DNA of 64,000 nucleotides from Flammula alnicola (lineage: Eukaryota; Basidiomycota; Agaricomycetes; Agaricales; Strophariaceae): assembly GCA_015499995.1 (NCBI GenBank), contig JADNRV010000149.1, forward strand, positions 1-64,000. Reading direction: 5' to 3'. This document shows, piece after piece, positions 23,680-33,903 of this stretch. The stretch's first letter is position 1. Each line of letters begins with the position of its first letter. A program made the position numbers and the translations under genes. Below the pieces are notes generated by a model. The model was given only the letters and a program-made list of their open reading frames with translations, ran no database searches and was not told the DNA's origin.

Positions 23680-24741
23680 AGGCAACCTTGCACTCTGATT
23701 CCTGATCGACCCCGATCAGTGACTCCAGTTATCCACAATGACAGTGAGGTGCCCTACAGTGAAGAAGGCAGTCCTGGTGATGAAGACGAGGACATGTATG
23801 GGGAGGAAGCCTCCCCGGCAGGTCCTTCTACCCATGATAGCACCACTGCACCTCCGGAAACAGACGATGAGGTGATGCATCAACTTTCTGAGTCTCTCCA
23901 GATGGCATCATCCTGGTTTCACCGCTCCGGTGGTGAGGCCTTGGATAGTGCTGAGTCGGAGGTCTCTCGACCTCTCGCATCATCCATCATTGGGTTTATC
24001 TCAGTGGTGTACACATCTTCATGGTGGGAAGCCACTACACTCAACGTGGATGGTAATCGCACCATCCACAAGCTTGCTTCTATGGTTGTGGCCTCGGTCT
24101 CCCCTCATGAGAAGATGATTCATGCCTCCATGGCCTCCATCCTCCCTGGTGCTTCCAGGTCGGGTCCTATGGACACTGATATGGACACTGGGATGTTATC
24201 TGCGACCTCCGCCTCCATGACTAGGAAGCCGACTGGGAAGGCTAGGGCACCAGCGTTCACAGTGCCATCTGGTGCCCCTGCCCCCCATCAGCCTCACAAG
24301 AGGCCGGCAGATTCCTACTTGAGGCCTCCACCTCCTCTTCCTCTGCGGCCAGCTGGTTGGAAGAGCAGTCATCTCAGCTATGCTGAGATGGCTGCCGCCA
24401 ACCCATTGTCCCAGAGGGACCACGCCATGGGCTCTAGTGCCTTTGGTGGTGGCCCCCCTCGATATGCACCTGCGCCTCGGGTTCCTGCCATGCAGGCGGA
24501 ACTCTCTGGCAACAAATGATTCCTTTCAAATCCGACGGGGCCGCTGCCTGCTAAGAAGCAGAAGGCTGCCCCATTATTCACCTCATCTGGACCTACTTGC
24601 AAACAGACTTCGAGATGCAGCCATGTCTGCCTCTCGGGCATATGAGGGTATATCCCTCACTACCTCTGGTGTGGCCAATGAGGCCGACCTCAACATCATT
24701 TGTGGATTTGTCCATGCTATCACTCCCACTTCCAACACCCT
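23680..24741 (+). pseudogene. LINE (Tad1-like) ORF1 fragment
   Basis: The main frame (23719-24519) matches residues of the ORF1 at 56554-58623: DSEVPY.EEG.PGDEDEDMYG, SEVSRPLASSI.GFIS.VY.SSWWEATTL, the Pro-rich stretch and AEMAAANPLSQRD. It ends at a TGA after GNK, the same place as the other copy, and then continues in frame with AKKQK. Both ends are missing; the right end is where a second LINE begins (about 24742). ORF1 proteins of this group bind RNA and carry CCHC knuckles, but the knuckle part is lost here. Confidence 0.8.
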
Positions 24742-24876
24742 TCATCTCCTCCTTATTCGGTAACCACTTCGTGCAACCATGGAAAACAACTTCAGCAACA
24801 CCAACATCATCCCCCACAGCTCCTCCTCATTGAGCACTCCTGAGCGCTACTTTACCAATCGACAGATAAACATTCA

Positions 24877-26875
24877 ATGCCCCCCAAGTCCAGCTCTGGT
24901 GGCGATCTGCCCAGCAGATCTCACGCATCGGAGAGATTGCCTGCTTTTGTGCCTAGGCACACCCCTGCAGTTGGCTCGTCATCTGCTTCGGCGGCGGCGG
25001 CCTCTACCCCTGCATCTCCCTCTCCCCAGAGGCAGACGTACTCATCTACAGTCCCTCAGCATCAGCGGGACAGAACCCCAGTCAGCAAGCGTGAATGCAC
25101 TCCTGTCTTTACCCCATCGGGCCTGCCACCTCAGCAGGATCCATCTCACTACCTGAGGGACGAGGATGTCATGCTCGACTATGAGCAGACTCCTCCCCCT
25201 TCTTCTCAATCGACAGCAGGTCTTGCCCTGGAGGGAGATCTCACATTTGCCATCGATGACTTGGCCTGGAGTGCGAGGGCGATCACCGCATGGATGAGGG
25301 GAAACCCTGATTCATCCGACAATGCCCCCACACGTCCTGCAACTGAACTCACTGCTGTGATTGCCTCTGTGGTGTCCACAGCTGAATCTACTGGATGGAC
25401 CGATATCACCGCGTCTGTTGTCGGCCATGAAGCCCTTTCTCTGGGATATGTTCTCAGCAAAACCATCAAGGTCCCAGATGACACTGTCATGCAGCCCAAC
25501 ACCATCCCCTCCAGCGATGTGGAGTCCTCTGCCATGGAGACGGACACCACCACCCAGCCCCCCCCTCCTAGGTCGGATAAGGGGAAGGGCAGAGCACCCA
25601 TGAGCAAGGTGGGACCAGCCTCGTTGCAGCCTTCGGCTGCACCGAGGCAGGCCCCTCCTGCTCCCCCATCAGTCTCGCAAGAGGCCGGTGGATTCATACT
25701 TGAGGCCCCCGCCTCCTGTTCCCCCTTGACCTCAGGATTGGAAAGCTGGTGTTCCTTGGAGTGTTGGTCCCCGTAAGCGCATGTTTGCTGAGCTTGCGGC
25801 GGCCAACCCGTTGTCGCAACAAGATCCTGCTGCAGGCCCTAGTGCCCTCAGCAGGTATCCACCTCCACCTCGTGTGCCAGTCATGCAGGCCGCCTTCGAT
25901 GAGAGGGTCTCTGCTGCCAAGAGGCAGAAGAGGCGCCCCTCCTTTACCACTGCTGGCCTCTCCCGCAAGCAGATTCTCCTCGCGTTCAGCGGCCCGTACA
26001 CGAGGCTGCATGACACGAAACTCGTTGACCTGGTTCACAAGATTGACAAAGCCTTCCACAATGTGGGCAGCGCCAACCGGGTGTTGTCTGCATCGCACGC
26101 ATATGATGGCATTTCCCTTGCCACCTCTAGTGTCTCCACCCAGGGTGATCTTGAGATTGCTCGTGGGTGGGTCCACTGCATCCTTCCTGAATCTGACACT
26201 GTCAAGGTGTCAGTCAGCCTTCCAGCATCCACGTCATACCTTCAGGTTCTCGACTTACCTGCTTATGGCGATTTTGCCAGTAAGACCCTCACCACAGGTG
26301 CTGAAGTGAAGATGGCGATTCTTGCCTCTCCACTTTCCATCCATGCGCCGTTCAAATCCGAGCCTCAGATTATGCGCAACTCCAAGAAGAGCATCACTTG
26401 TGTGGCGTTCATCAACATCTGGGACTCTCAGTCAGGAGCCTGCGCGAAGGCCCTCATTGGAAAGACCTTCATGTTCCGTGGCAGGGCAGTTTGCATTCTG
26501 TCTGCGCATGCCAACCCTGGCATCTCTCTTTGCACTAGGTGCTAGAGGTGGGGCCACCCATCTAACATATGCAGGGCTCCTCAGCCCCGCTGTGCTCATT
26601 GCGCTGGGCCACACAAGGAGGAGGTACATCATATTGCCTCCTCGTGCTGCAAGGGAAATCCCAAGGCAATTCCGCCAGTACCACCCACCCCGACTGGTAT
26701 GGACTGCCCCCATGCCCCGCGTTGCCCTAACTGCAAGGGCGCGCATAAACCTTATGACAGGAAATGTCATTTCTGGAACAACTGGTACGATCATGAATGG
26801 ATCGATGCCAAATATGCCCAGGTACGTGAATATTGGATTCAACATCATGCACTCCACTCACAGAACGTAGCTTAA
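24877..26875 (+). pseudogene. LINE ORF1, RNA-binding protein with zinc knuckles
   Basis: ATG at 24877. The protein has a Ser/Pro/Gln-rich N-terminus, a conserved middle (VLSASHAYDGISLATSS, EVKMAILASPLSI) and C-terminal knuckles starting CTRC-RWGHPSNIC (about 26530-26580), followed by further Cys/His sets typical of Tad1-type ORF1. Damage: a one-base shift near 25670, TGA at about 25728 and TAG at 26544-26546, where the other copy has Trp. The final TAA (26873-26875) overlaps the ORF2 ATG. The diverged N-terminal half marks a different subfamily from the 23.7-kb fragment. Confidence 0.8.
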
Positions 26876-27067
26876 TGCAGGCACAAATGCTTGATGAGAT
26901 ACGGGTGTTGAGCTGGAATGTGGCGAGGGACAGGACATCCCTCGATGTAATTCTTAGTACATGCTTGAATATATATGATGTGCTATTCATCCAAGAGCCT
27001 CCCTGGAGGCATATAAGAACTGCCCCGTCTGCGAAGAGCAGAAAGAGTGAAGATGTAGTCGGCGCGC
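26875..27067 (+). pseudogene. LINE ORF2, endonuclease start only
   Basis: ATG at 26875-26877 overlaps the ORF1 stop as TAATG. The text LSWNVARD and FIQEPPW gives the first Asn and Glu motifs of an APE-type endonuclease. It stops at the gypsy LTR after 64 codons. Confidence 0.8.
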
Positions 27068-28526
27068 TGAGTGACTCGCTACGCGCTCAGCGACCTAAAC
27101 AACACACACAACTGCGGAGCGAGATCCTAACTAGGTCGAGCGACGCTCTACTAGCTTCAGAAATATGTAGTGTGCTGTACTCCACAGTGTTTGTTTTATT
27201 TAGCTAGCTGACTTGTAGACAGCGCCTCGCGGTTCGTTTAAAGTGGGTATGAGGGATTATTCAAATACACGTTTTATCTTCGTTTCAAGCTTCGTTTTAT
27301 CACAAGGATGAACAGTTTTATTGATTTTAAGGTTTTATGTTTTTAGAAAAGCTCTCTAAGACGCTACTAGCTCGACTTTCGAAGCACTAGCTGCTCTGGA
27401 GGCTCGGAACTCGTCTGAAACTAAGGCCGCACTGTGCGCTACCTTCTGAACGATCTGCTAGCCCACTTGGACTCTGTTTCTGACTTTCTCTAGGCACTCT
27501 TCCGGCCTCTAAGCACTCTTCTGGCTTCTAAATTCTTGGACCTTGTCCTCAAGAACTTCTCTTTAACACTAAGCCTTCTTCTGGCTTTCAAACGAACTCT
27601 ATTGAAGTCAAACTGATCCTTTATTCGTCCTCTTTCTTACTAGACACTGCGTCTTAGCTCGAAATAAAACTGGGAAGAGATTGCTTAAGGTAACTAGCTA
27701 CATAGGTACATCTTTTATACTACAGCTATGTGTGGTTCTAGTATGCAAATAAAATAGTGTAAAACATTCTTATCTCGTGTAAATAATGCCTGCAGGCAAT
27801 GGGTATAGGGTTGGGTATTCCAGGTGACCAGATAGAGGTCAAGGGATTTGGAAATTCATCCCATTTTAGCGCGCTAGGACGCTCCTGACTTCCGTGTACC
27901 ATGCGCATCATGCGTGCGTCTCGGCTAGCGGTGCCGCTTTATTCCGGACCTGCGGCCATCATTGATGCCGGTTCCTTCTTTCCTTTCTCGTCCTATTACC
28001 ACTTTTGGTAGCCCCCCGGGTAGAGGGTAGAGCGTGCGTCTAACTAACGCGTCCGCGTCCCGTGCGTTTCTCCGTAAGTCACAAGATACGCTCGCTAGTA
28101 GTCGACGCACTTGCGTCTAACTTTCACTAGCTGTGTCTCGCGCTCCTAGTTGTAGTATTTTGTAGCTAGCTATTCAGCAATACATTGATTGTACTGAATT
28201 CGCCGCGCACTATTTCCAAAGCATCCAGAAGTCTTTTAATTTATTCCCATAGTGCGTTTCTGCCTTGCTAGTCGTTTATGACTTATGCATTCTATGTTTC
28301 ACTGTTTTCTAACTTTTAACTGTCTCCCGGCTTATCATACGGACTCAGCTAGCTCTGAATCGCGTCTGATTACCATTGTCACAGGTTATATGACAGCTAG
28401 TAGTCGCATAGCTAGGTCTTAGACTACTAACTTGGGTGCGTTATAGTCTCTCTATCTCGGTTATATTCTATAGGTAAAAGATGATATATTGCGAAATTCA
28501 GGCGTGGCCGGTTTGCGGCCCTATCA
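27068..28526 (-). mobile_element. Gypsy 3' LTR
   Basis: A 1459-bp LTR, minus strand TGATAGGG...GTCACTCA. It is inserted in LINE endonuclease codons at GGCGCGC. The plus-strand neighbour at the inner edge is TCTCCCCCCCACA, i.e. a polypurine tract on the minus strand, so this is the downstream LTR of a minus-strand element. The LTR is noticeably rich in CTAG and AGCTAG words. Confidence 0.88.
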
Positions 28527-28538
28527 TCTCCCCCCCAC
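28527..28538 (-). promoter_or_regulatory. Gypsy polypurine tract
   Basis: Minus strand TGTGGGGGGGAGA lies immediately before the LTR's TG. This placement defines the direction of the element. Confidence 0.75.
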
Positions 28539-28934
28539 AAAATCTTGACTGTCCTCAGTCAACCGGACTCGTCCTTTGAGCACCACTAGTGGTCTGCTCT
28601 TTATTTCCTACTAGTTGACACTCTGTTTATCGCTTTGTTTTCTAGTGCTGCTAAACTAGTTGCAGCGTTGCCGCTCGCTCGTCGTGTCTCCTGTTCTTTG
28701 ACTTTGATGCGTACTTCCCAATTGGGTAAGTTGCATGGCACAAGCGCCCATCTCCGAACACCGGTCTATTTTTAGCCGGCACTGTATCTCTAGCGCCGCT
28801 CCTTCCCTCTAGGGAATTGTTAAGCTTAGGCTCTTCGCGATCGCCCTCCCGTGCGTCGCTTTCACATTTTCCTTTTCTTTTCTCTCGCATTCTTTGGTGT
28901 TCGGTTCCTCCCGACCACTCACGTGTCCCCTGCC

Positions 28935-28941
28935 TATTTAA
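28935..28941 (+). promoter_or_regulatory. TATA-like box of antisense gene A
   Basis: TATTTAA, 55 bp before the ATG at 28996, after a pyrimidine-rich stretch. Confidence 0.4.
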
Positions 28942-28995
28942 CTCCCCCAACGTTCAACTTTTTCCACCATTCTCTTCTCTTCTTTCATTTTCCCC

Positions 28996-30967
28996 ATGGC
29001 TTCGACATCCCCCGACCATTTCGCCCTCATTCGTGATCTGATCAGGCCTACTTCCAGGATCTTTAGTTCACATCGGGCTTCTGGCCGGCACCCCCTGCGT
29101 CTGATATCCTCAATACTATCAACAATATCCACGGTCCTCTGTCTAAGCACCTAGCGCATTATCCCAACGACTTATTAGAGTGCGATGCTCTTCGCGCATT
29201 TGCCACCTCTCTCTCGGTGGCCGCTCATGAGCTCGGTAGTCGTCCCCCCGCGTGGAACACCTGGCTGATTCGCAAGTCTCCAGAGGACTTTAACGTAAGT
29301 TCTTCCTGCGTCTTCCTACTTTCCATTCCCTTATCCCTTTGTTTTTCTAGCCGGACAATCATTTTCTCCCGTCGACCCGTCTCCTAGCTTCCTACGAGTA
29401 TCGCGGCACCCCTGTCGAGGATAGCGAGGAGGACGCTGAGGCTAGCGAGGAGTCTGATTCCCCGCCTGAAGTACCTCTTCCTTCCATTAAGACTGGTCCC
29501 CCTAAAAAGCGTAAGAGAGTCGGTACGTCCTTCCGTCTCTAACCTTCCTTCCCTTTCTTCTTTCTAACTTCTATTTAGATCCTCCGGCCCCGACTATTTC
29601 TCATCAAACCGCTCCTTCCCCGGCTCCTTCCATCTCTACTCGTTCCCGCTCGCAACTCAAGACCGCTCCCCCGCCTCAGGGAACTCTGCCCTCCAAAGTG
29701 ACACCAGTTCCATCTGGTATCACTTCTTCTTCGAAACCTCGCAAGGCTTCTGCGCGGGCTACTTGTGAGTTTTTTTTGTCTCCCTATTTGATTTCTTTCC
29801 TAACTTTTTAACTGCTAGCTCCTATCACTAAAGTGGCTCCGTCTGGGTCCCAGGCTCGCAAGACTGCTTCTGTCGTTGCCCCTCCGGATTCTGACGGTGA
29901 ACAAATCGACGAGCTTGCGGATGACCCAGAACCCGCGCCCAAGATTGCGAAGGGCAAAGCCAAAGCCAAAGCCAAACCCCCCATCCTGCCTCGCGAAGTC
30001 ATCGCTCAACAAATCTTGTCGGCTCCTGGTCCTGCCCACCCGGATGCTGTTTCCCCTTCCCAGATTGTTTTCAATATACCAGAACGTCTGCAGGTGCATT
30101 TGTCCTACTAGTTTCCTCGCCTATTTGATTTCTGACCTTTCTTTTTCAGAATCCTGGTCGTTGCCTCGCCTGTACCACTCATCTCTTTACCGGAGAGCCT
30201 CATGAGTGTAAATTTATTGGCTGGGGTCGTCGCTGTGGACCTTGCCAGAGAGGTGGCAAGTTGCGTTGCACATTCGAGCTCAACCCTCAGGAGCTCGACC
30301 AAGTGCTGGCGTCTATCTCGCCTCTTGTCTCTTCCTCGCGCCACCGTACGTTTTATCCCCTTTTCTTTCCTGATTTTATTTCTAAGATGTTCCTTTCAGA
30401 GCTTCAAGTCCTTGTGGCCCAGATCAACCAGTTCCTTCAGGATGCTACTCTCTTTGCCCAGCTTTCTGCCTGCACCAATCGACAGGCGGCACTCTCCCTC
30501 GCGCAGCTGATGGAACACGCCCGCTATCTCAAAACCAACTTCCCTCCTGGCCATATCGTTGGCCCTCGCTTCGAAGGGATGGATGTTTTGGATACTTTGT
30601 TGAACGGCGACTATTCCCTCCTCGACTCCTATCTTGACGAATCGGCCAACCAGCCTGGCTTTCCGCCCATGACCACTTCTAATGGGTTTCTTGCCAAGCT
30701 CCGAGCAATGATGCGTCGACTGCCCTGGCTTATGCCGCCGCCGATACCGCCTTCAAGTCGTACCAGTCTGCCGATACTCCCATCGCCAGTTCTTCTCGCC
30801 AAGCCCCGTCTACCTCGTCCTCGGTTGCTGCCACTCAAATTGCAGCTGACGACCTTTTCAATGACGACGCGCTTGCCGGCTCTCGCGACCCCAATGAGCC
30901 AGACGATTCTCGCGAGGCTGACGAGCTCGACGAACTCGACGATGCTCTCATGCAGACCGACAATTAG
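28996..30967 (+). pseudogene. Antisense gene A: nuclear-type Cys-cluster protein, six exons
   Basis: Five introns of 54-56 bp fit cleanly: 29295-29350, 29523-29578, 29765-29818, 30094-30149 and 30346-30399. The roughly 560-residue product has an acidic Glu/Asp/Ser segment, a basic PPKKRKRV (about 29495-29520) resembling a monopartite nuclear signal, Ser/Pro-rich linkers, a KGKAKAKAK stretch, and in exon 5 a cysteine cluster C-x2-C-x10-C-x8-C-x2-C-x7-C, then an acidic C-terminus ending DDALMQTDN. The cluster suggests zinc and nucleic-acid binding. Exon 1 needs a frameshift near 29035 and contains TAG at 29064, and exon 6 needs a one-base shift near 30700, so this copy is probably dead. I know no named family for it. 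Confidence 0.6.
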
Positions 30968-31125
30968 TGGATTTCTACTCGACCGACCTTTCCCTCTCTT
31001 CCTCTTTTAATGTATATAGAAATCTGTTACTTTTCTTGGTCTGTGGGTTGTAGCTGGTGTCTTGGGCGGCCTTGGGGGCCTTTATTTTACGTCGTGTATA
31101 TAAAATTCGGACGTTGCATGCTGCG

Positions 31126-31206
31126 GGGGCGATGGTCTTTTTAGATCATCGTCCCCTTCAATTACTTTTGCTTTGGGGGCGATGGTCTTTTTAGATCGTC
31201 GTCCCC
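31126..31206. repeat. Two tandem stem-loops after gene A
   Basis: GGGGGCGATGGTCTTTTTAG followed by ATCRTCGTCCCC occurs twice (starting at about 31126 and 31176). Each copy folds GGGGGCGATGGTCT against AGATCRTCGTCCCC around a TTTT loop. They lie in the 3' flank of gene A and could mark RNA 3' ends on either strand. Confidence 0.65.
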
Positions 31207-31221
31207 TCGATATCTCTTGTT

Positions 31222-31249
31222 AGTAGTGAGACTTTACAGTCTCACTACT
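31222..31249. repeat. Perfect 12-bp stem-loop
   Basis: AGTAGTGAGACT, TTAC loop, AGTCTCACTACT: a perfect 12-bp inverted repeat, followed on the plus strand by an AT-rich, T-rich run. It is the third hairpin in 130 bp. Confidence 0.7.
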
Positions 31250-31511
31250 TGTTTTAAATATAATTTTTTCTTGTCCTGTGTCTTTCTGGTGTGACCCTAA
31301 GTTTATAACCTAAGTTTCTAAGTCCCAAGTCAAGTCTGCAATTGACTTTATAGTGACTGGTTTTCTTCTAAGTCTAGGTTATGTCTTGATTTCACTAAGA
31401 CTTAGTTTATTTAAAGTCCTAGCTGCTTACTTGCTGCTTGACAGTCAGCTAGTTCGCAGTTTTTGTCTTTGTAAGTCCGGAGCATCGCTAGGAATGCGGC
31501 TAGCTATTCCT

Positions 31512-31524
31512 ATCTCCCCCCCAC
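31512..31524 (-). promoter_or_regulatory. Second polypurine-like tract (central PPT candidate)
   Basis: Plus strand TATCTCCCCCCCAC followed by a stretch ending ACTGTCCCCAGT closely repeats the LTR-proximal polypurine tract and its neighbour (ATCTCCCCCCCAC...ACTGTCCTCAGT at 28525-28560). On the element's own strand it is GTGGGGGGGAGATA. It may act as an internal primer site or be a trace of a duplicated end. Confidence 0.45.
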
Positions 31525-31577
31525 GAGAAATCAACTGTCCCCAGTTGCATTCTGGGTGTCGTCTGATTGATCTCGCT

Positions 31578-31585
31578 TATAAAAG
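31578..31585 (+). promoter_or_regulatory. TATA box of antisense gene C
   Basis: TATAAAAG, 48 bp before the ATG at 31633, a good consensus and spacing. Confidence 0.55.
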
Positions 31586-31632
31586 GGTACACTAGTTGTG
31601 CTCTTTTCGAACTATTTCTTGTTCTTTTCTTC

Positions 31633-32145
31633 ATGGCCACTCTCTCAGCTGACTCTGATCATTCTACGATGATCTCCTGTCGTTCCTTGATCGACACGAC
31701 TTTGGCACGCCTCAAGGACGCAACTCTGCAATTTGATGCGGACTATTTACGCCCTAGCGCTTGTCATTCCACTGGTTTGGACATTATTGGGCAGCTAGCT
31801 GCTGACGCTGTACATTTTGTTTCCTAGCTGTACCTTTCGTCGCTCTTTGTCTAACTTTATTGCCTAGTGCGCCCTTCACCTTTCTCCGGAATATGTCGCC
31901 GCACATCCCGACGTATATTTCATATTATCGTCGATTGCGGAGTCTGAACAAGAGCTTCTTGCTTTTTGTTTTCCCGGAGATCGCGTATCTTATCATCTCA
32001 GCCGGTCATCCGCGACATTATTCCACCTTTGTAAGGCTTCAGTCGACGTTGAAACGGCCGCCAAGTTCGTTATTTTTCTTCTCCTTCTCTCCTAGCTTTT
32101 TCTCAATTCGCTTTTTAGGCTGAATCTCTCTTAAATGCCATGTAG
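31633..32145 (+). CDS. Antisense gene C: small protein, three exons, intact
   Basis: Exons 31633-31809, 31868-32068 and 32119-32145; introns of 58 and 50 bp with GTACAT/CCTAG and GTTATT/TTTAG borders. All phases match, giving 134 codons without a stop. The product is acidic to neutral with two likely helical stretches (LIDTTLARLKDATLQFDAD and SSIAESEQELLAF) and no Cys/His motif or membrane segment. Function unknown. The gene lies between A and D in the same direction, opposite to pol. The start is chosen because it is the first ATG after the TATA box and the frame is open from it. Confidence 0.65.
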
Positions 32146-32431
32146 TTAATCTTACAACTAGCTCGATTTTCGTTTAGCTAGCTATATTATAACATGTGCA
32201 TTTTTGCCTTGAGGCCTTGCTTTTTGCAATTTCACCATGCCTCGTGCCTAAAGACTTTGTCTTTTGTTCATGCGCCTCCTGATTATCGCGCCGGAGTTAT
32301 GTGTTTCCGTTGATCGCCAATCAAGCTAGTTGCCATTTTTGGCTTGCACTGCCATCATGCGACCCTTTTTGATCCCTTTGGGCAGGCGCTAGCTATTTCC
32401 TTATTCGGCAAAGGTGCTCCGCGCTTCTGGT
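32146..32431. other. Intergenic spacer between genes C and D
   Basis: AT-rich, with repeated TAGCTAGC words; it should contain the C terminator and D promoter. No coding signal. Confidence 0.4.
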
Positions 32432-32438
32432 TATTTAA
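32432..32438 (+). promoter_or_regulatory. TATA-like box of antisense gene D
   Basis: TATTTAA, 45 bp before the ATG at 32483. Confidence 0.4.
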
Positions 32439-32482
32439 TGCAGATTTGAACGCGTTTTGAGCAGCAGTCCTCGAATATTCAG

Positions 32483-33687
32483 ATGGCTTCACCTGCAACC
32501 TTCTGACCCATTCCTACCGCTTTCCTCGATGCTTTGGCAGGTGCTTTGTATTTTTCCGAGTATACCTTGGAACAAAGTCCACTCAACATTAATGACTTCG
32601 CACGCGAGGTCTTTCATGCAGGCCTCCTTTGCGTACGCCTCATTGTTTGAATCCCTTTTTGATTCTCGCTTAATTACCCCATTTTCTTTTAGGAGCCTAT
32701 CCTCGTTCTCCATCTGACTCCCGACCCTGATGCTCGCTTTCTTGATCTCTTGAAGCAACTAGTCCCCTTGCAGAACGTCGCTCGCCAGCTAGCTAATGCT
32801 GCTTTATTCAACAAGCTTCATCGCTTTTTGGTGCATCGTTACGTACACCTTCTAGGCTTATCCAAGGATGAGATCGCGGATTTTTATGCTGAGGTATAAA
32901 CTCAGTGTTCTTGAGTACTAGCTGTTTTTGCTAATCATGCCTCGTTTTTCTCATTTACAGGGTGTGGCTGAGGCATCGACCATACGCTCTGCACGACAGG
33001 TTACTCCTTTTGAACGCGACTAGTGCTTGGAAGTTAGGTTAGTTAACTGCAAAATAACCGAGACCTAACCGGACCTCTAACTGCAAATAACCGGACTGCA
33101 GTTAGTGGTTAGTGGATTCCGAGGATTGACTAACCGGTTATTTTGCGGTTATAGGACCGGTTAGTAACCGGTTATGACCGGTTATCATGGATTATTTCTA
33201 GCCCTCGGTTTTCCCGTTAAAACAAGCCCTGGACCATAATTTTAGGTCAAAAACTGACTGAGTTACAGTCAAAACCATAAAATATCAGTCAAAAGAGTAG
33301 ATACCATGTAATAAAATCATAACTCAGTCAGTTCTTTACCGAATTTAACGTTCCCAGGGTCGATTTGAAGCTTAAATGAAGGAAAATAAATTGTACTAAC
33401 GCATAAATATGCAGTTACTACCGGTTATAACCGGTTTTTAATATTTTCGGTCCTAACCAGTTACTAACTGCAACTAACCAGTTTTTTGCGGTTTTTTGCG
33501 GTTAGGTTAGGTTATTTAGGGTCTGGAAGCAAAGGCTAACCAGTCTCGGTCTCGGTTAGAGTCTCTGGGTACCCAAAAACCGGACCTAACCGGACTTTCA
33601 AGCACTAAACGCGACCCTATTCTTTTCAATTCCAACCACAAATGCCGCGATATCTTCTTAACCGACCTCCTACGCCTTTTAGAGTAG
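32483..33687 (+). pseudogene. Antisense gene D: three exons, stop at codon 8 and MITE in last exon
   Basis: Exons 32483-32632, 32693-32893 and 32961-33020 continuing at 33616-33687; introns of 60 and 67 bp. Phases agree. The product would have been about 160 residues, largely helical (FLDALAGALYFSEYTLEQS, FLDLLKQLVPLQNVARQLA). Codon 8 is TGA (32504-32506). In the last exon a hAT MITE entered at AACGCGAC, and its own first three bases, TAG, now end the frame; without it the frame would run 23 codons further to TAG at 33685. Function unknown. Size and fold are broadly like gene C, but I see no clear sequence match. Confidence 0.58.
33021..33607. mobile_element. hAT MITE inside gene D
   Basis: 587 bp, ends TAGTGCTTGGAAGT and ACTTTCAAGCACTA (one mismatch), with the exact 8-bp duplication AACGCGAC (33013-33020 and 33608-33615). 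Subterminal sequence is crowded with TAACCGGTTA-type words in both orientations, probably binding sites. No ORF. Confidence 0.92.
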
Positions 33688-33820
33688 ATATTTGCAATTA
33701 ATCTGTACTCTAGGCGCATTTCAATGTGATTGGTTCGAGTTTTCCCTTCTGAGACTGTTTCTTGAGCTAGGGCGTTATCTCTATCGCCTCATGTCGTCTG
33801 AAAACAGCAGCTAGCTTTGG

Positions 33821-33828
33821 TATAAAGA
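33821..33828 (+). promoter_or_regulatory. TATA box of antisense gene B
   Basis: TATAAAGA, 76 bp before the ATG at 33904, followed by a pyrimidine-rich leader. Confidence 0.5.
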
Positions 33829-33903
33829 GGCTAGCTGTTTCGCTCTTGTTCTCCAGTAGTTTCTTTTCTACTTTTCTGCACACCTCTTCTCCTCTACCTC
33901 TCA

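Larger units (their letters stand above)
24742..27067 (+). mobile_element. LINE (Tad1-like), second subfamily, 3' side cut off by gypsy LTR
   Basis: It starts with a 5' leader resembling that of the LINE ending at 58743 (GGAAAACAACTTCAGCAAC), so the 5' end seems complete. It contains ORF1 and the first 60 or so codons of ORF2. At 27067, within the endonuclease codons, the gypsy LTR begins. The remainder is not found in the window. Confidence 0.8.

Noticed and set aside
27068..28526. 5' LTR of a plus-strand element whose genes would be A, C, D and B
   Set aside because: The inner side has a polypurine tract on the minus strand rather than a tRNA primer site, and the only pol frame is on the minus strand.
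29033..29066. A 34-bp intron repairing the first exon of gene A
   Set aside because: Too short beside the 54-56 bp introns of the same gene, and it would not restore the needed frame.
32069..32118. Longer gene C with read-through of the second intron
   Set aside because: The spliced form keeps phase and has good GT..TAG borders; the unspliced frame hits stops.
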